DNA of 35,076 bases from Burkholderiaceae bacterium. Lineage in GTDB: Bacteria > Pseudomonadota > Gammaproteobacteria > Burkholderiales > Burkholderiaceae. Where the stretch lies: assembly GCA_947448305.1 (NCBI GenBank), contig CANFME010000016.1:1-35076 (forward strand), given 5' to 3'. Below, piece by piece: positions 1 through 8,574 of this stretch (its first letter is position 1; each line of letters starts with the position of its first letter). The position numbers and the translations under genes were made by a program. The notes under the pieces were generated by a model, which was not told where the DNA came from, ran no database searches, and saw only the letters and a list, made by a program, of their open reading frames with translations.

Positions 1-307
1 AAGCTTTGGCCATTTCACCAAGAGCTGAAATCGTATTTTTAACCACAACTATTGGAAGTTGGGCTGGAGCCTTAGAGGCATCGCTAATCAAGGATCCGAT
101 TGCACCCCCTTGTTGTACTTGCGTTAAAAAATGATGTGCATCAAATTTTTCCCCAGCAATAGCAACAAAAAAATCATCTTTCAATAGCTTTCGACTATCG
201 GTCACAATCCTTTTTAGAGGCTGATCAAGAACCTGATCCGCCTGCATCATCACCGCATCAGGAAGATACCGGCTGATGGTGCGCATGGTTAAATACTTTG
301 CTGTCAT
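1..307 (-). CDS. murF: MurF, UDP-MurNAc-tripeptide:D-Ala-D-Ala ligase (partial, N-terminus only)
   Basis: Only the first 102 codons are inside the window; the frame stays open to base 1. The ORF is missing from the supplied track but reads clearly on the minus strand as a MurF N-terminal uridine-binding domain, with the family stretch DSRKLLKDDFFVAIAGEKFD around residues 43-62. MurF adds D-Ala-D-Ala to UDP-MurNAc-tripeptide in the cytoplasm, the step after MurE. The start ATG overlaps the murE stop as ATGA, which implies translational coupling. The catalytic centre and P-loop lie outside the window, so integrity of the gene cannot be judged. Confidence 0.93.
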   Translation of the reverse strand, partial: MTAKYLTMRTISRYLPDAVMMQADQVLDQPLKRIVTDSRKLLKDDFFVAIAGEKFDAHHFLTQVQQGGAIGSLISDASKAPAQLPIVVVKNTISALGEMAKA

Positions 308-1872
308 ACAACCCTCCGCAAAGCGAGCCGTAAATGATCTTGATCAGAAAAAGGAAATTTATTACCCATTACTTCCTGAGTTGTCTCGTGCCCCTTACCT
401 GCTATAACAATGACATCATTCACCTGGGCTGTTCTTACTGCATTCAAAATTGCAAAGGCTCTATCTTCTAAGATACTGACTTTGGGTTTTGAAATTGTCG
501 GTACGCCTTGCATGATGCCTGAGATAATTTGCATCGGATCTTCATTACGTGGATTATCACTTGTGAGAATTACTCTATCCGCAATTTCGGCAGCAATTTG
601 ACCCATCATGGGGCGTTTGGCTGTATCGCGATTACCACCACAACCGAACACACAAACCAATTTACCCCCTCTTTGCTTTGCCACTGGCAAAAGGGTATGT
701 AAAGTCTTAGATAAACCATCTGGGGTATGAGCAAAATCAACAATCGCAAGTGGCATCAACTTATCACCTAAATTGATCATTTCCATTCGACCAGGAACCG
801 ACTTTAGTTGTTCAATATTTTTAATGATTTTTTCAACGGTAAACTCATAAGCTAATAATGTGCTGATGACCGCTAATGCATTTTGAATATTAAAACTACC
901 CAATGTCGGAATCATTAGATTAAAAGCCTGGTCTCGGGCATCAATTTTTACCAACATTCCAGAGCGACTGACTGTTTTTAACTCATATAAAACAGGATAA
1001 GATTTGCTCTGTTGTTCTTCAGTTAATTTCGCAAAGTTTTGGGCTTGTCCATAAACCGTAATTCTTGCCTTCGAATGACCAATTAGCTTTTGCGCCCACG
1101 CTAGTCCAGTCTCGTCGTCTAGATTCAAAATGATATTTTTTAAATTTGCTCTTCTAAATAAATCAAATTTCGCCGCTTCATAAGCAGTCATATCTTGGTG
1201 ATAATCTAAATGATCCTGACTTAGATTACTAAATATTGCAGTGTTAATTTGAACACCATCTACTCTGCCTTGATCTAGGGCATGGGAAGACACTTCCATT
1301 GCTACCGTTTTAAATTTTTGCTCCCGCAACTCCGCCAACATCCTTTGTACTCTCGGCGCATCTGGTGTGGTAAAGCCTGTGGTGTGTAAATCATCAATAC
1401 TTCCGTAACCCATCGTTCCAGCAATAGCGGTTAAATGGCTTTTGCCAAATGCCTGTGCCAACCAGTGGGTAATCGTTGTTTTACCATTCGTTCCGGTAAC
1501 CCCAATTACATCTAGTTCTGCAGAAGGATTACCGTACCAACGATTCGCTATTTCACTAGCTATTTTTCCTAAGTTAGGGACTGGGATACACCGAGGATCA
1601 CCCAATACTTCTCTAGCAGAAAGTAACTCTGTCTCGAGCCAGTTTTCATTATCATATAAGACCAGTGCAACCCCTTTTTCTAAAGCGGTTGGAATATGTA
1701 TACGGTTGTCGCTTAAACCTCGACCAAACCCTACTGGATAAGCTAAAAATACATCTCCCGACCCTAACAATCTAGTGTCAGCTGATAAGTGCGCTTTACG
1801 GTCTACCTGACTGTATAGCGTATTTTCTATATCAGCGAATATCGAGGAGAGATTTTTTGGATTCAATTTCAT
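304..1872 (-). CDS. murE: MurE, UDP-MurNAc-L-Ala-D-Glu:meso-diaminopimelate ligase
   Basis: Cytoplasmic ATP-dependent ligase adding the third stem-peptide residue to the peptidoglycan precursor. At 522 aa it is slightly longer than the E. coli enzyme. Visible motifs are the Mur-ligase P-loop GVTGTNGKTT (about residues 124-133), TTPDAPR and VAMEVSSHALDQGR in the central domain, and DNPRNEDP (about 439-446). DNPR is the signature of enzymes that select meso-diaminopimelate rather than lysine, which fits a Gram-negative wall. The C-terminal GKGHE motif is present at about 492. The start ATG overlaps the ftsI stop and its own stop overlaps the murF start, both as ATGA. Confidence 0.98.
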   Translation of the reverse strand: MKLNPKNLSSIFADIENTLYSQVDRKAHLSADTRLLGSGDVFLAYPVGFGRGLSDNRIHIPTALEKGVALVLYDNENWLETELLSAREVLGDPRCIPVPNLGKIASEIANRWYGNPSAELDVIGVTGTNGKTTITHWLAQAFGKSHLTAIAGTMGYGSIDDLHTTGFTTPDAPRVQRMLAELREQKFKTVAMEVSSHALDQGRVDGVQINTAIFSNLSQDHLDYHQDMTAYEAAKFDLFRRANLKNIILNLDDETGLAWAQKLIGHSKARITVYGQAQNFAKLTEEQQSKSYPVLYELKTVSRSGMLVKIDARDQAFNLMIPTLGSFNIQNALAVISTLLAYEFTVEKIIKNIEQLKSVPGRMEMINLGDKLMPLAIVDFAHTPDGLSKTLHTLLPVAKQRGGKLVCVFGCGGNRDTAKRPMMGQIAAEIADRVILTSDNPRNEDPMQIISGIMQGVPTISKPKVSILEDRAFAILNAVRTAQVNDVIVIAGKGHETTQEVMGNKFPFSDQDHLRLALRRVV

Positions 1873-3605
1873 CTCTGAAAATTTACCTGCTGAATTGCAT
1901 TACTTTGTACTAATTGAGTCGAGTTTGCATCGGGTGCAATGTTTAACACTCTTAACGCAGACCCGGTTACAGCTGAGAATACAGGTGCTGCAACATCACC
2001 ACCATAATGACCCCCTACAGTCGGTTCATCAATCACTACTGCTACAACAATTCTCGGTGAACTAATTGGAGCAATTCCGACAAAAAAGCCGTCGTATCGA
2101 TTTGAGCTATAGCCTTTTTTCCCATTCGACTTATGCGCGGTCCCTGTTTTTCCACCCACGCGATAACCATCAACTTGTGCTTTAACTGCTGTCCCACCAA
2201 CCTGTGTCACCGTTTCCATCATTTCTCTTACTTGCATAGCCACTTTTGGTGAAATAACAGGCGAACCCATTGTTGGTTTATCCACTTTTTTCATCGAAAG
2301 TGTAGCTAATTCTCCATCACGAACAAAAATCGAATAGGCTTTTGCAATCTGAAATAATGAGGTCGAAATACTATATCCGTAAGACATACTTGCTTGGTCT
2401 AACTTACCCCATTTATCATAGGGCTTGACGAGTCCAGCAACAGCACCAGGGAAGCCAATTTTAGGAGCCTGCCCGAAACCGACAGCTTGAAACATACCCC
2501 ACATATCTTCTGGTTCCATTTGTAAGGCGATGCGAGTAGTACCAATATTGCTTGATTTTTGAATAATCTGCGCCACACTCAGCACACCATATGGATGCGT
2601 ATCAGTTATGACTTTTTTACCAATTTGTAAATGTCCAATTGGCATCATTGTGGTAGGGGTAACAATACCCTTCTCAAGCGCTAAGGCAATTGTGATTGGT
2701 TTCATGGTTGAACCTGGCTCAAAGGTATCTGTCAGCACCCGGTTACGCAGTTGTTCACCGGTTAAATTAGCACGATGATTCGGATCATAAGAGGGCCAAT
2801 TTGCTAATGCCAATATTTCACCCGTTACAGCATCTAAAACAACAGCACCACCAGCTTTTGCTCGGTGTGTCTCCACTGCCTTTTTTACTTCTTGATAGGC
2901 AATTGACTGTATTTTGCTATCAATCGAAAGTTGTAAATCCTCACCATTTCTTGACGGAATGTATCCACCCAAGTCATCTACTACACGTCCAAGGCGATCA
3001 ATGATCACGTTACGTTGACCACTTTTGCCAGTCAGTAAAGTGTTATTAGATAACTCCATTCCTTCCTGACCAACATCTTCCACATTAGTAAAACCGACCA
3101 CGTGCGCCACAGCTTCCCCCTCGGGATAGTACCGCCGATATTCACTCGTTATCGTGATACCTGGAATTTCTAAGGCTTTAATCTTAGCGGCAACATCGGG
3201 CTCGATTTGGCGTCTTAAATAAAGCTGGTTTCTAGATTCGCCTAATTTTTTACGTAACTCAGACTCACTCATACCTAACAACTTAGCAAAAGCCAGTACC
3301 TTTGATTTTTCTAAATCATCCGGCACGATATCAGGATAGGCAATAACAGTCTTGGCTTCTAGACTAGTCGCTAATATTGCGCCATTACGGTCTAGGATTT
3401 TTCCCCGAATCGCATTTAACTCAATAACTCTTTTTACGCGATTCCCTTTTTCTGCATAAAAATCATTACCAACACCTTGAATCCAAAATGCCCGAGCAAT
3501 CAGAGTACAAAACGCTGCAAACATCAAGAATAGAACCACTCTTGACCGCCACATCGGCAGTCTTAAGACGAGTTCAGAAGAAGGAAGTGGACGCGCTGTC
3601 CTCAT
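1869..3605 (-). CDS. ftsI: FtsI (PBP3), septal peptidoglycan D,D-transpeptidase
   Basis: Division-specific class B penicillin-binding protein that cross-links septal peptidoglycan in the periplasm, with FtsW as glycan polymerase. The 578 residues match family length. One N-terminal membrane anchor lies at about residues 22-43, followed by the non-catalytic pedestal (RGKILDRNG at 67-75). The transpeptidase domain has all three active-site motifs: STMK with the acylated serine at 299, SSN at 351-353 and KTGT at 486-489. It is linked by ATGA overlaps to ftsL upstream and murE downstream. No defect seen. Confidence 0.98.
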   Translation of the reverse strand: MRTARPLPSSELVLRLPMWRSRVVLFLMFAAFCTLIARAFWIQGVGNDFYAEKGNRVKRVIELNAIRGKILDRNGAILATSLEAKTVIAYPDIVPDDLEKSKVLAFAKLLGMSESELRKKLGESRNQLYLRRQIEPDVAAKIKALEIPGITITSEYRRYYPEGEAVAHVVGFTNVEDVGQEGMELSNNTLLTGKSGQRNVIIDRLGRVVDDLGGYIPSRNGEDLQLSIDSKIQSIAYQEVKKAVETHRAKAGGAVVLDAVTGEILALANWPSYDPNHRANLTGEQLRNRVLTDTFEPGSTMKPITIALALEKGIVTPTTMMPIGHLQIGKKVITDTHPYGVLSVAQIIQKSSNIGTTRIALQMEPEDMWGMFQAVGFGQAPKIGFPGAVAGLVKPYDKWGKLDQASMSYGYSISTSLFQIAKAYSIFVRDGELATLSMKKVDKPTMGSPVISPKVAMQVREMMETVTQVGGTAVKAQVDGYRVGGKTGTAHKSNGKKGYSSNRYDGFFVGIAPISSPRIVVAVVIDEPTVGGHYGGDVAAPVFSAVTGSALRVLNIAPDANSTQLVQSNAIQQVNFQR

Positions 3606-3868
3606 TCTTTTTCCTTCAAATATATAGTCTTATCTTGCTTTGCATCATTCATATGCAATTGTTTTTTCGCAATATCGATGATGCGGGTTGATCGCGATAA
3701 TTCTCTTTGTTCGTACTCCAGACGATTCCACTCTTGATTGAGTTTGCGCTGTTGAATCTCTAAACGATTCTTATCAATAAATAATTGGCGTGTTTTTTGC
3801 TGGGAGTTCACTAGTAAAAGTGAACTTCCCATCAAAGCTAGTATCAGAATCACCACTGCACGGTTCAT
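3602..3868 (-). CDS. ftsL: FtsL, bitopic cell-division protein
   Basis: Small (88 aa) inner-membrane protein of the divisome that pairs with FtsB and FtsQ and helps activate FtsWI. A short cytoplasmic N-terminus is followed by a membrane segment at about residues 4-21 ([17 protein letters not shown]). A periplasmic coiled coil rich in Gln, Glu, Arg and Leu comes next (about 22-75). Sequence similarity across FtsL proteins is low, so the call rests on size, topology and position between rsmH and ftsI. ATGA overlaps occur on both sides. Confidence 0.93.
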   Translation of the reverse strand: MNRAVVILILALMGSSLLLVNSQQKTRQLFIDKNRLEIQQRKLNQEWNRLEYEQRELSRSTRIIDIAKKQLHMNDAKQDKTIYLKEKE

Positions 3869-4794
3869 CGCATCTCCCCAATTTTTTCAGCAACACGCAT
3901 GACCGCTGAACGCGATCTTGGGTTAGCACTAATTTCACTACTGGATGGCTTGATCCTAGCAATCAGTCTTAACGGGGATTTTGGAATTTGTGATTCTTTC
4001 AAGGGCAATCCTCGAGGTATTTCTACCCGACTATGGCCTTGCATAAACTGCTTCACAATGCGGTCCTCGAGTGAATGAAAACTAATCACCACTAAGCGAC
4101 CACCCGTTTTTAAAAGTTTCAAGGCCACATCTAATCCCTTTTCCAAGTCGTGAAGTTCTTGGTTGATGTGAATCCGTATAGCCTGAAAGGTACGCGTTGC
4201 AGGGTCTTGCTCTGAGTCACGCGAGCGGACGACACTAGCCACGAGCGACGCGAGTTGTCGTGTGGTCCCAATAACGTTGCCTTGCTCCCTGCTAGCAACA
4301 ATCGCCTTTGCAATCGATAGAGCAAACCGTTCTTCCCCATATTCTTTTATTACCTTATGTAGTTCTTTCTCACTGGCAACAGCCAGCCACTCTTGAGCAC
4401 TTTGCCCCTCCTTGTTATTCATACGCATGTCCAAAGGACCATCCATACGAAATGAAAATCCTCTTTCCGCCTGATCAATTTGTGGAGAACTAATCCCTAA
4501 ATCTAATAAGATGCCGTCTAAACTACTAGGCTCAAGGTAATCCTCCATACTCGCAAATGAATCATGCACAATCCTAAATCGACCATCTTCAATCCTGCTC
4601 GCTTCCTCAATCGCCTGAGGATCTTTATCCATCGCGATTAACCGTCCATCAAGTGGCAAGTTAGCTAATATTTTTCTTGAGTGACCACCTCGACCAAAAG
4701 TCCCATCCAAATACAATGGGCTGACATGAGTCGACCCAACCAATAAGGCAGAAACTGCCTCATCCAGTAAAACCGGGCGATGACTGATGCTCAT
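3865..4794 (-). CDS. rsmH: RsmH (MraW), 16S rRNA m4C1402 N4-methyltransferase
   Basis: SAM-dependent enzyme that N4-methylates C1402 in the ribosomal P site. It has 309 aa, normal for the family. The N-terminal conserved block [10 protein letters not shown] is followed by the SAM-binding loop [10 protein letters not shown] near residues 30-39. Further conserved blocks are [39 protein letters not shown] and [19 protein letters not shown] element lies just before the ATG, and mraZ ends 12 nt upstream. The stop overlaps the ftsL start as ATGA. Confidence 0.98.
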   Translation of the reverse strand: MSISHRPVLLDEAVSALLVGSTHVSPLYLDGTFGRGGHSRKILANLPLDGRLIAMDKDPQAIEEASRIEDGRFRIVHDSFASMEDYLEPSSLDGILLDLGISSPQIDQAERGFSFRMDGPLDMRMNNKEGQSAQEWLAVASEKELHKVIKEYGEERFALSIAKAIVASREQGNVIGTTRQLASLVASVVRSRDSEQDPATRTFQAIRIHINQELHDLEKGLDVALKLLKTGGRLVVISFHSLEDRIVKQFMQGHSRVEIPRGLPLKESQIPKSPLRLIARIKPSSSEISANPRSRSAVMRVAEKIGEMR

Positions 4795-4806
4795 GGAGTC
4801 CTCGCA

Positions 4807-5235
4807 TTAAAAATTAAATTGACGTAATGCCTCTGGCATACCCTGTGAGATAGCAATTTGCTCTTTCACAGCGTACGTATTGGCATCCCAAACTTCAAAG
4901 TGCGTTCCCATGCCTAGTAAAATCACTTCTTTTTCAATCCCAGCACTAGACCTTAACTCTGGGCTAATCAAAATTCTTCCTGAGCCATCTACTTCGACCT
5001 CATTGGCATTCCCTAAAAAAATTCTCCGCCACCAATGCGCTTCCATTGGTAACTTGGCAATTTTTTCACTGAAATTCTCCCACTCGATCTGAGGGAAGAG
5101 CATTAGACAACCATCGGGGTTTTTTGTAAGCGTTGCACGCAGGCCATTCTCAGTTTTAAGGGCGTCACGATGCTTTGACGGCACTAACATCCGTCCTTTC
5201 ACATCTAAATTGATCGCTGAGGCACCCTGAAACAT
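4807..5235 (-). CDS. mraZ: MraZ, transcriptional regulator of the dcw cluster
   Basis: DNA-binding AbrB/SpoVT-like regulator that in other bacteria binds its own promoter and represses the division cluster. Two MraZ domains are visible; the first opens with [20 protein letters not shown], and a related [13 protein letters not shown] block follows in the second half. The track starts at a GTG at 5259 (150 aa). I prefer the ATG at 5235 (142 aa) for two reasons. MFQGA is where family members normally begin. The predicted promoter also puts its transcription start near 5261, so the GTG would have essentially no leader. The repeat boxes also run through 5245-5270. Neither start has a strong Shine-Dalgarno. 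Confidence 0.95.
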   Translation of the reverse strand: MFQGASAINLDVKGRMLVPSKHRDALKTENGLRATLTKNPDGCLMLFPQIEWENFSEKIAKLPMEAHWWRRIFLGNANEVEVDGSGRILISPELRSSAGIEKEVILLGMGTHFEVWDANTYAVKEQIAISQGMPEALRQFNF

Positions 5236-5244
5236 GCTATTTTT

Positions 5245-5296
5245 CCCACTTTTTGACACATTCTCCCACTTTAAAGGTGTAATAAGTTAAGGTCAA
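5245..5296 (-). promoter_or_regulatory. mraZ promoter with MraZ-type decamer boxes
   Basis: On the minus strand TTGACC (5296-5291) is followed by a 17-bp spacer and TAAAGT (5273-5268), a plausible sigma70 promoter for the dcw cluster. Starting at the last bases of the -10 are boxes in 10-bp register: AGTGGG (5270-5265), a degenerate TGTGTC (5260-5255) and AGTGGG (5250-5245). MraZ of E. coli is known to bind direct TGGG-type repeats separated by short spacers at its own promoter. The overlap of box 1 with the -10 suggests autorepression. Promoter and operator are inferred from sequence only. Confidence 0.72.
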
Positions 5297-5324
5297 GGGG
5301 TTTTAGGGAATTTCTACTACTTTT

Positions 5325-5340
5325 TCTTGTAATTACAAGA
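5325..5340. repeat. 16-bp perfect palindrome in the coq7-mraZ spacer
   Basis: TCTTGTAATTACAAGA is its own reverse complement. It lies about 30 bp upstream of the predicted mraZ -35 and 160 bp beyond the coq7 stop. It has no T-tract typical of a terminator on the outgoing strand, so a protein-binding site is as likely as a transcript hairpin. Confidence 0.6.
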
Positions 5341-5364
5341 GCTTAGAAATGATTTCTCAAGCTT
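5341..5364. repeat. Imperfect inverted repeat upstream of the dcw promoter
   Basis: AGAAAT and ATTTCT flank a single G, and outside them AGCTT pairs with AAGCT with one bulged base. The result is a near-palindrome of about 24 bp. It is next to the 16-bp palindrome and may be part of the same regulatory array. Function unknown. Confidence 0.5.
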
Positions 5365-5400
5365 TAAATATTAAATTTACAATATTAAACAGTGTCTTAC

Positions 5401-5439
5401 AAACCATACTTCAAGTAGTAATTGAGAAAGCTATGGTTT
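5401..5439. repeat. 8-bp inverted repeat flanking a 23-nt loop
   Basis: AAACCATA (5401-5408) pairs with TATGGTTT (5432-5439). In the coq7 transcript this could form a stem-loop about 60-100 nt after the stop codon, but no U-tract follows, so it is not a convincing terminator. It directly abuts the decamer repeats. Confidence 0.45.
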
Positions 5440-5440
5440 C

Positions 5441-5476
5441 TACTAATTTGTACTAGTTTCTACTAGTTTCTTCTAA
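5441..5476. repeat. Tandem decamer repeats (TACTAGTTTC type)
   Basis: Consecutive 10-bp units on the plus strand are tactaatttg, tactagtttc, tactagtttc and a partial ttctaat. Two are identical and the rest differ by one to three bases. A related tttctactac lies at 5311-5320. The 10-bp period places every unit on the same helix face. The array sits between coq7 and the mraZ promoter; no gene is present in this 240-bp spacer. Confidence 0.65.
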
Positions 5477-5501
5477 TGGGCGAATAAACAAAAAACAACG
5501 A

Positions 5502-6179
5502 TTACAAATAATAGGCGGTTTTTGTCATGGCTTGAGATATCAAACCCATGACTTTTGTAATGGGTTCAGGTAAATCTTTTGCTCCCAAATTTCTCGCCAT
5601 ATTGCCGTGCTCAATCTCTTCAATACGCATTTGCTCAACAATACTTCTCGAAGCCATATCATTCACAGGCAAAGCCTCTAAATGACTATTTAAATGATTT
5701 TCAACCTGTTTTTCTGTCTCAACCACAAAACCCAAACTCCATTGATCACCTGCTAAGCCCGCAAGAGTGCCAATGGCAAAGGAACCAGCAAACCAAATTG
5801 GATTTAATAAGCTCGGCCTTGAACCCAACTCTTCGAGTCTTTTCGCACACCAAACCAAATGATCTTCCTCTTCTTTCGCTGCATGAGCGAGCTGAGATTG
5901 TAAGTGCGGGGATTCTGAAGTGAGGCGTTGTGCTTGATATAAGGCCTGCGCACAAACTTCACCAACGTGATTGACTCGCATCAAGCCTGCCGCGTGTTTT
6001 TTTTCTTGCTCCGAAAGAGGCGCAACATCTAAACTAGCTTCGGTTTCAAACTCACTGTCTTGAATTTTGCTTGAGGGCTCTTTTGAGGGTTTAGGCACTG
6101 GTCTACCCTGCGGCACAACACCGCTCAGTATGCGCAGAGCACGGTCACCCTCAATAATTAACTGATCTAGATTAAACAT
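5502..6179 (-). CDS. coq7: Coq7-type 3-demethoxyubiquinol 3-hydroxylase
   Basis: Carboxylate-bridged di-iron monooxygenase catalysing the penultimate hydroxylation of ubiquinone synthesis; the oxygen-independent or flavin alternative in other bacteria is UbiF. It has 225 aa. Di-iron ligands are visible in ferritin-like helices: HVGE (E74), KEEEDH (ExxH ending at H107) and, in the C-terminal half, a matching RIEEIEHG. The protein ends in TAYYL. The first 55 residues are variable and polar, as in other betaproteobacterial homologues. The dehydrogenase gene lies 13 bp upstream on the same strand, so they may share a transcript. No strong RBS is seen. Confidence 0.95.
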   Translation of the reverse strand: MFNLDQLIIEGDRALRILSGVVPQGRPVPKPSKEPSSKIQDSEFETEASLDVAPLSEQEKKHAAGLMRVNHVGEVCAQALYQAQRLTSESPHLQSQLAHAAKEEEDHLVWCAKRLEELGSRPSLLNPIWFAGSFAIGTLAGLAGDQWSLGFVVETEKQVENHLNSHLEALPVNDMASRSIVEQMRIEEIEHGNMARNLGAKDLPEPITKVMGLISQAMTKTAYYL

Positions 6180-6192
6180 AAATGAGATTTTA

Positions 6193-7215
6193 TCAACCTT
6201 TAAGAGGTTTTTTGACGACCGCTTTACTGGTTTTTTTTGCCGCCGGTTTAGCTACAGATCTTTTTGGCTTAATCGCCTCCGGCTTAGAAAATAATCCTGC
6301 CATTTGTCCCAGAACCTCTGCGGTAGAAGCTGTATCTTGCATAGCAAGTCCTTGCGCCATCGCAGCAGTATAAATTGGTGCAGTTGCATTAAAAATAGGC
6401 AATGGACAACCTACAGACTTAGCTAAATCACCAATCACCTGCATGTCTTTTTGCCAAACTTCGACTTTCATAGTCGGCGGGCTATATTCACGCTTAATCA
6501 TAAAGGGCGTTCGAAGTCTCATCACCCCAGTGCCAATGACTGGACTTGGGCCAAAAATATCTAAGACTTCTTGGGGATCTAAGCCGATTTTTCTGGCAAA
6601 TGTAACCGATTCAGCGCAGGCAACGTTATAAATTGCGACTAAATGATTTGCGATAAACTTCATTTTTAAGCCATTACCGTATTCACCAACATAAGGCGAG
6701 TTATCGGATAAGCATTTAAAAATTGGCTGCACTTCATTACAACTCGACTTCTTACCACTGACAAAAATTGTCCAAGCACGATCCTTCATCCGGGCAGCAG
6801 TACCACTAATAGGACAGTCTAATAAAGCAACTTGTTTTTTGGGTAATTGCTGCGCAATCCAATCTTTATCGGTCATAGCTAGCGTACTAGTTTCAACTAA
6901 TATGATCTTTTTAGGAGTTGCCTTCAAGGTTGCTGCAATTTCTTGATAAACCAATCGAAGTGCGTTACTGGTGGCTAGAGAAGTAATTAATACATCTGCT
7001 TGTTCAGTAACCTGAGTAACGGATTTGGCAACTTGTCCACCCGCTTTTTTAAGCCGAGCACAAGCACTTTTTTCAATATCAAAGCCCACCACACGGTACT
7101 GGTTCAGCAGTAGCGTTTCAGCCATGATGCCGCCCATAATACCCAAACCTACAATCCCAACTGTTGGGAGTTGTGCATTCAATCCAGTCTCATTTTTTTT
7201 CATTTTTTTGTTCAT
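6193..7215 (-). CDS. Beta-hydroxyacid dehydrogenase (3-hydroxyisobutyrate dehydrogenase family) with Lys/Ala-rich tail
   Basis: NAD(P)-dependent dehydrogenase of the 6-phosphogluconate/3-hydroxyisobutyrate superfamily. The Rossmann motif GLGIMG is at residues 23-28. A substrate-binding block [13 protein letters not shown] corresponds to the family D-x-P-V-S-G motif, and [12 protein letters not shown] carries the expected catalytic lysine. The substrate cannot be assigned; 2-hydroxy-3-oxopropionate or 3-hydroxyisobutyrate are family options. The last 30 residues are unusual: a basic tail with repeated KPK, PAAKK and VVKKP elements beyond the folded domain. Start is the first ATG; an in-frame ATG four codons later is equally possible, and neither has a clear RBS. 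Confidence 0.88.
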   Translation of the reverse strand: MNKKMKKNETGLNAQLPTVGIVGLGIMGGIMAETLLLNQYRVVGFDIEKSACARLKKAGGQVAKSVTQVTEQADVLITSLATSNALRLVYQEIAATLKATPKKIILVETSTLAMTDKDWIAQQLPKKQVALLDCPISGTAARMKDRAWTIFVSGKKSSCNEVQPIFKCLSDNSPYVGEYGNGLKMKFIANHLVAIYNVACAESVTFARKIGLDPQEVLDIFGPSPVIGTGVMRLRTPFMIKREYSPPTMKVEVWQKDMQVIGDLAKSVGCPLPIFNATAPIYTAAMAQGLAMQDTASTAEVLGQMAGLFSKPEAIKPKRSVAKPAAKKTSKAVVKKPLKG

Positions 7216-7342
7216 TTACAATTTTGTTGAGGTGATTAATTTTACTAGTATTTAGCTATCAGAATCGCTAGTAGCCTCAAAATTGTCTACCCATACAGAA
7301 AATTTTCGGCTATGATAAATAAATTACTCCTTACATAAATGC

Positions 7343-8533
7343 ATGAAAATCCAAGCAGAATTCATTGATCAACAAGCATTAATTCAATCCATCCGTCGGG
7401 ATATCCATGCTCATCCTGAACTTAAGTTTCAAGAGTATCGCACCGCCGAGTTAGTTGTTAAACAGCTCACTAATTGGGGTATTAAAACGCATACTGGACT
7501 TGCCAAAACGGGTGTTGTTGGGATTGTTGATGGAAATTTAGGCCCTGGAAAATCAATTGGCCTGAGGGCTGATATGGATGCCTTGCCCATTCATGAAATG
7601 AACACCTTTGAGCATGCGTCAACCCATCAAGGCACAATGCATGCCTGTGGGCATGACGGGCATACTGCAATGCTGTTGGGAGCCGCCCATTATTTCTCTA
7701 CTCATCGCAACTTTAAGGGCACTATTTATTTAATTTTCCAGCCTGCTGAAGAAGGTGGTGGTGGAGCGCGCGTAATGATAGAAGAAGGTCTTTTTTCATT
7801 ATTCCCCTGTGATGCTGTATTTGGCTTACACAATTGGCCCGGTATGCCTGAGGGTGAATTTGGCGTCATCACTGGACCAGCAATGGCATCTAGCAATGAA
7901 TTTAAAATCTCCATGAAAGGTAAGGGTGCTCACGCTGCCTTGCCACATAATGGAGCGGACCCAATTTACGCGTTAACTCAATTAGCAAATGGCCTCCAAA
8001 GCATTATTACTCGCAATAAGAGTCCAATTGATGCTGCAGTGTTATCGATCACTCAAATTCATGGTGGTTTTACCACTAACGTCATTCCAGATGATGCTTG
8101 GCTTGGCGGTACGGTACGAACATTTACCAACACGACGCTGGATTTAATCGAAAAGCGACTTATAGAAATTGCTCACGGCGTGGCTCAGACCTTTAATTGC
8201 CAAGCTGAAGTTAGTTTTGACCGAAACTATCCACCGCTCATCAATCATCCTGATGAATCAGCCTTTGCTGCAAAAGTGATTGAAGAAACCTTTGGTAAAG
8301 AACACCTCACTAAAACAATGCAACCCACGATGGGCTCTGAGGATTTCGCCTTTATGCTAGAAAAAGTGCCAGGTTGCTATGTCTTCCTTGGCAATGGTGA
8401 TGGTAAGCATCGGTTATCGGGGCATGGCTTAGGACCATGTGATTTACACAATCCTTCTTACGATTTCAATGATAATTTATTACCCATTGGCTCTAATTAC
8501 TGGGTTCAAATCGCAAAACAGTTTTTAGCTTAA
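7343..8533 (+). CDS. M20D-family amidohydrolase (HipO/AmaA-like)
   Basis: Metal-dependent amidohydrolase of peptidase family M20, subfamily D, cytoplasmic, 396 aa. This subfamily removes acyl groups from N-acyl amino acids or hydrolyses hippurate and similar amides. Metal-site motifs are HACGHDGHTAM and FQPAEEGGGGA. Others are RADMDALPI, GLHNWPGMPEG and the late GSEDFAFML. The dimerisation insert lies between roughly residues 185 and 300. It is transcribed divergently from the dehydrogenase, with a 127-bp spacer holding no clear promoter pair. Substrate not predictable from sequence. Confidence 0.92.
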   Translation: MKIQAEFIDQQALIQSIRRDIHAHPELKFQEYRTAELVVKQLTNWGIKTHTGLAKTGVVGIVDGNLGPGKSIGLRADMDALPIHEMNTFEHASTHQGTMHACGHDGHTAMLLGAAHYFSTHRNFKGTIYLIFQPAEEGGGGARVMIEEGLFSLFPCDAVFGLHNWPGMPEGEFGVITGPAMASSNEFKISMKGKGAHAALPHNGADPIYALTQLANGLQSIITRNKSPIDAAVLSITQIHGGFTTNVIPDDAWLGGTVRTFTNTTLDLIEKRLIEIAHGVAQTFNCQAEVSFDRNYPPLINHPDESAFAAKVIEETFGKEHLTKTMQPTMGSEDFAFMLEKVPGCYVFLGNGDGKHRLSGHGLGPCDLHNPSYDFNDNLLPIGSNYWVQIAKQFLA

Positions 8534-8574
8534 TTTTTATATTTCTCATTAAAAGCTAATCACTCCAGCTGTTG

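Noticed and set aside
5441-5476. CRISPR-like or origin-iteron reading of the decamer repeats
   Set aside because: Units are 10 bp with no spacers, no cas or replication-initiator genes are nearby, and no DnaA-box cluster was seen.
5579-5923. 114-aa plus-strand ORF antisense to coq7
   Set aside because: Coq7 di-iron motifs are intact on the minus strand; this frame has no RBS or domain.
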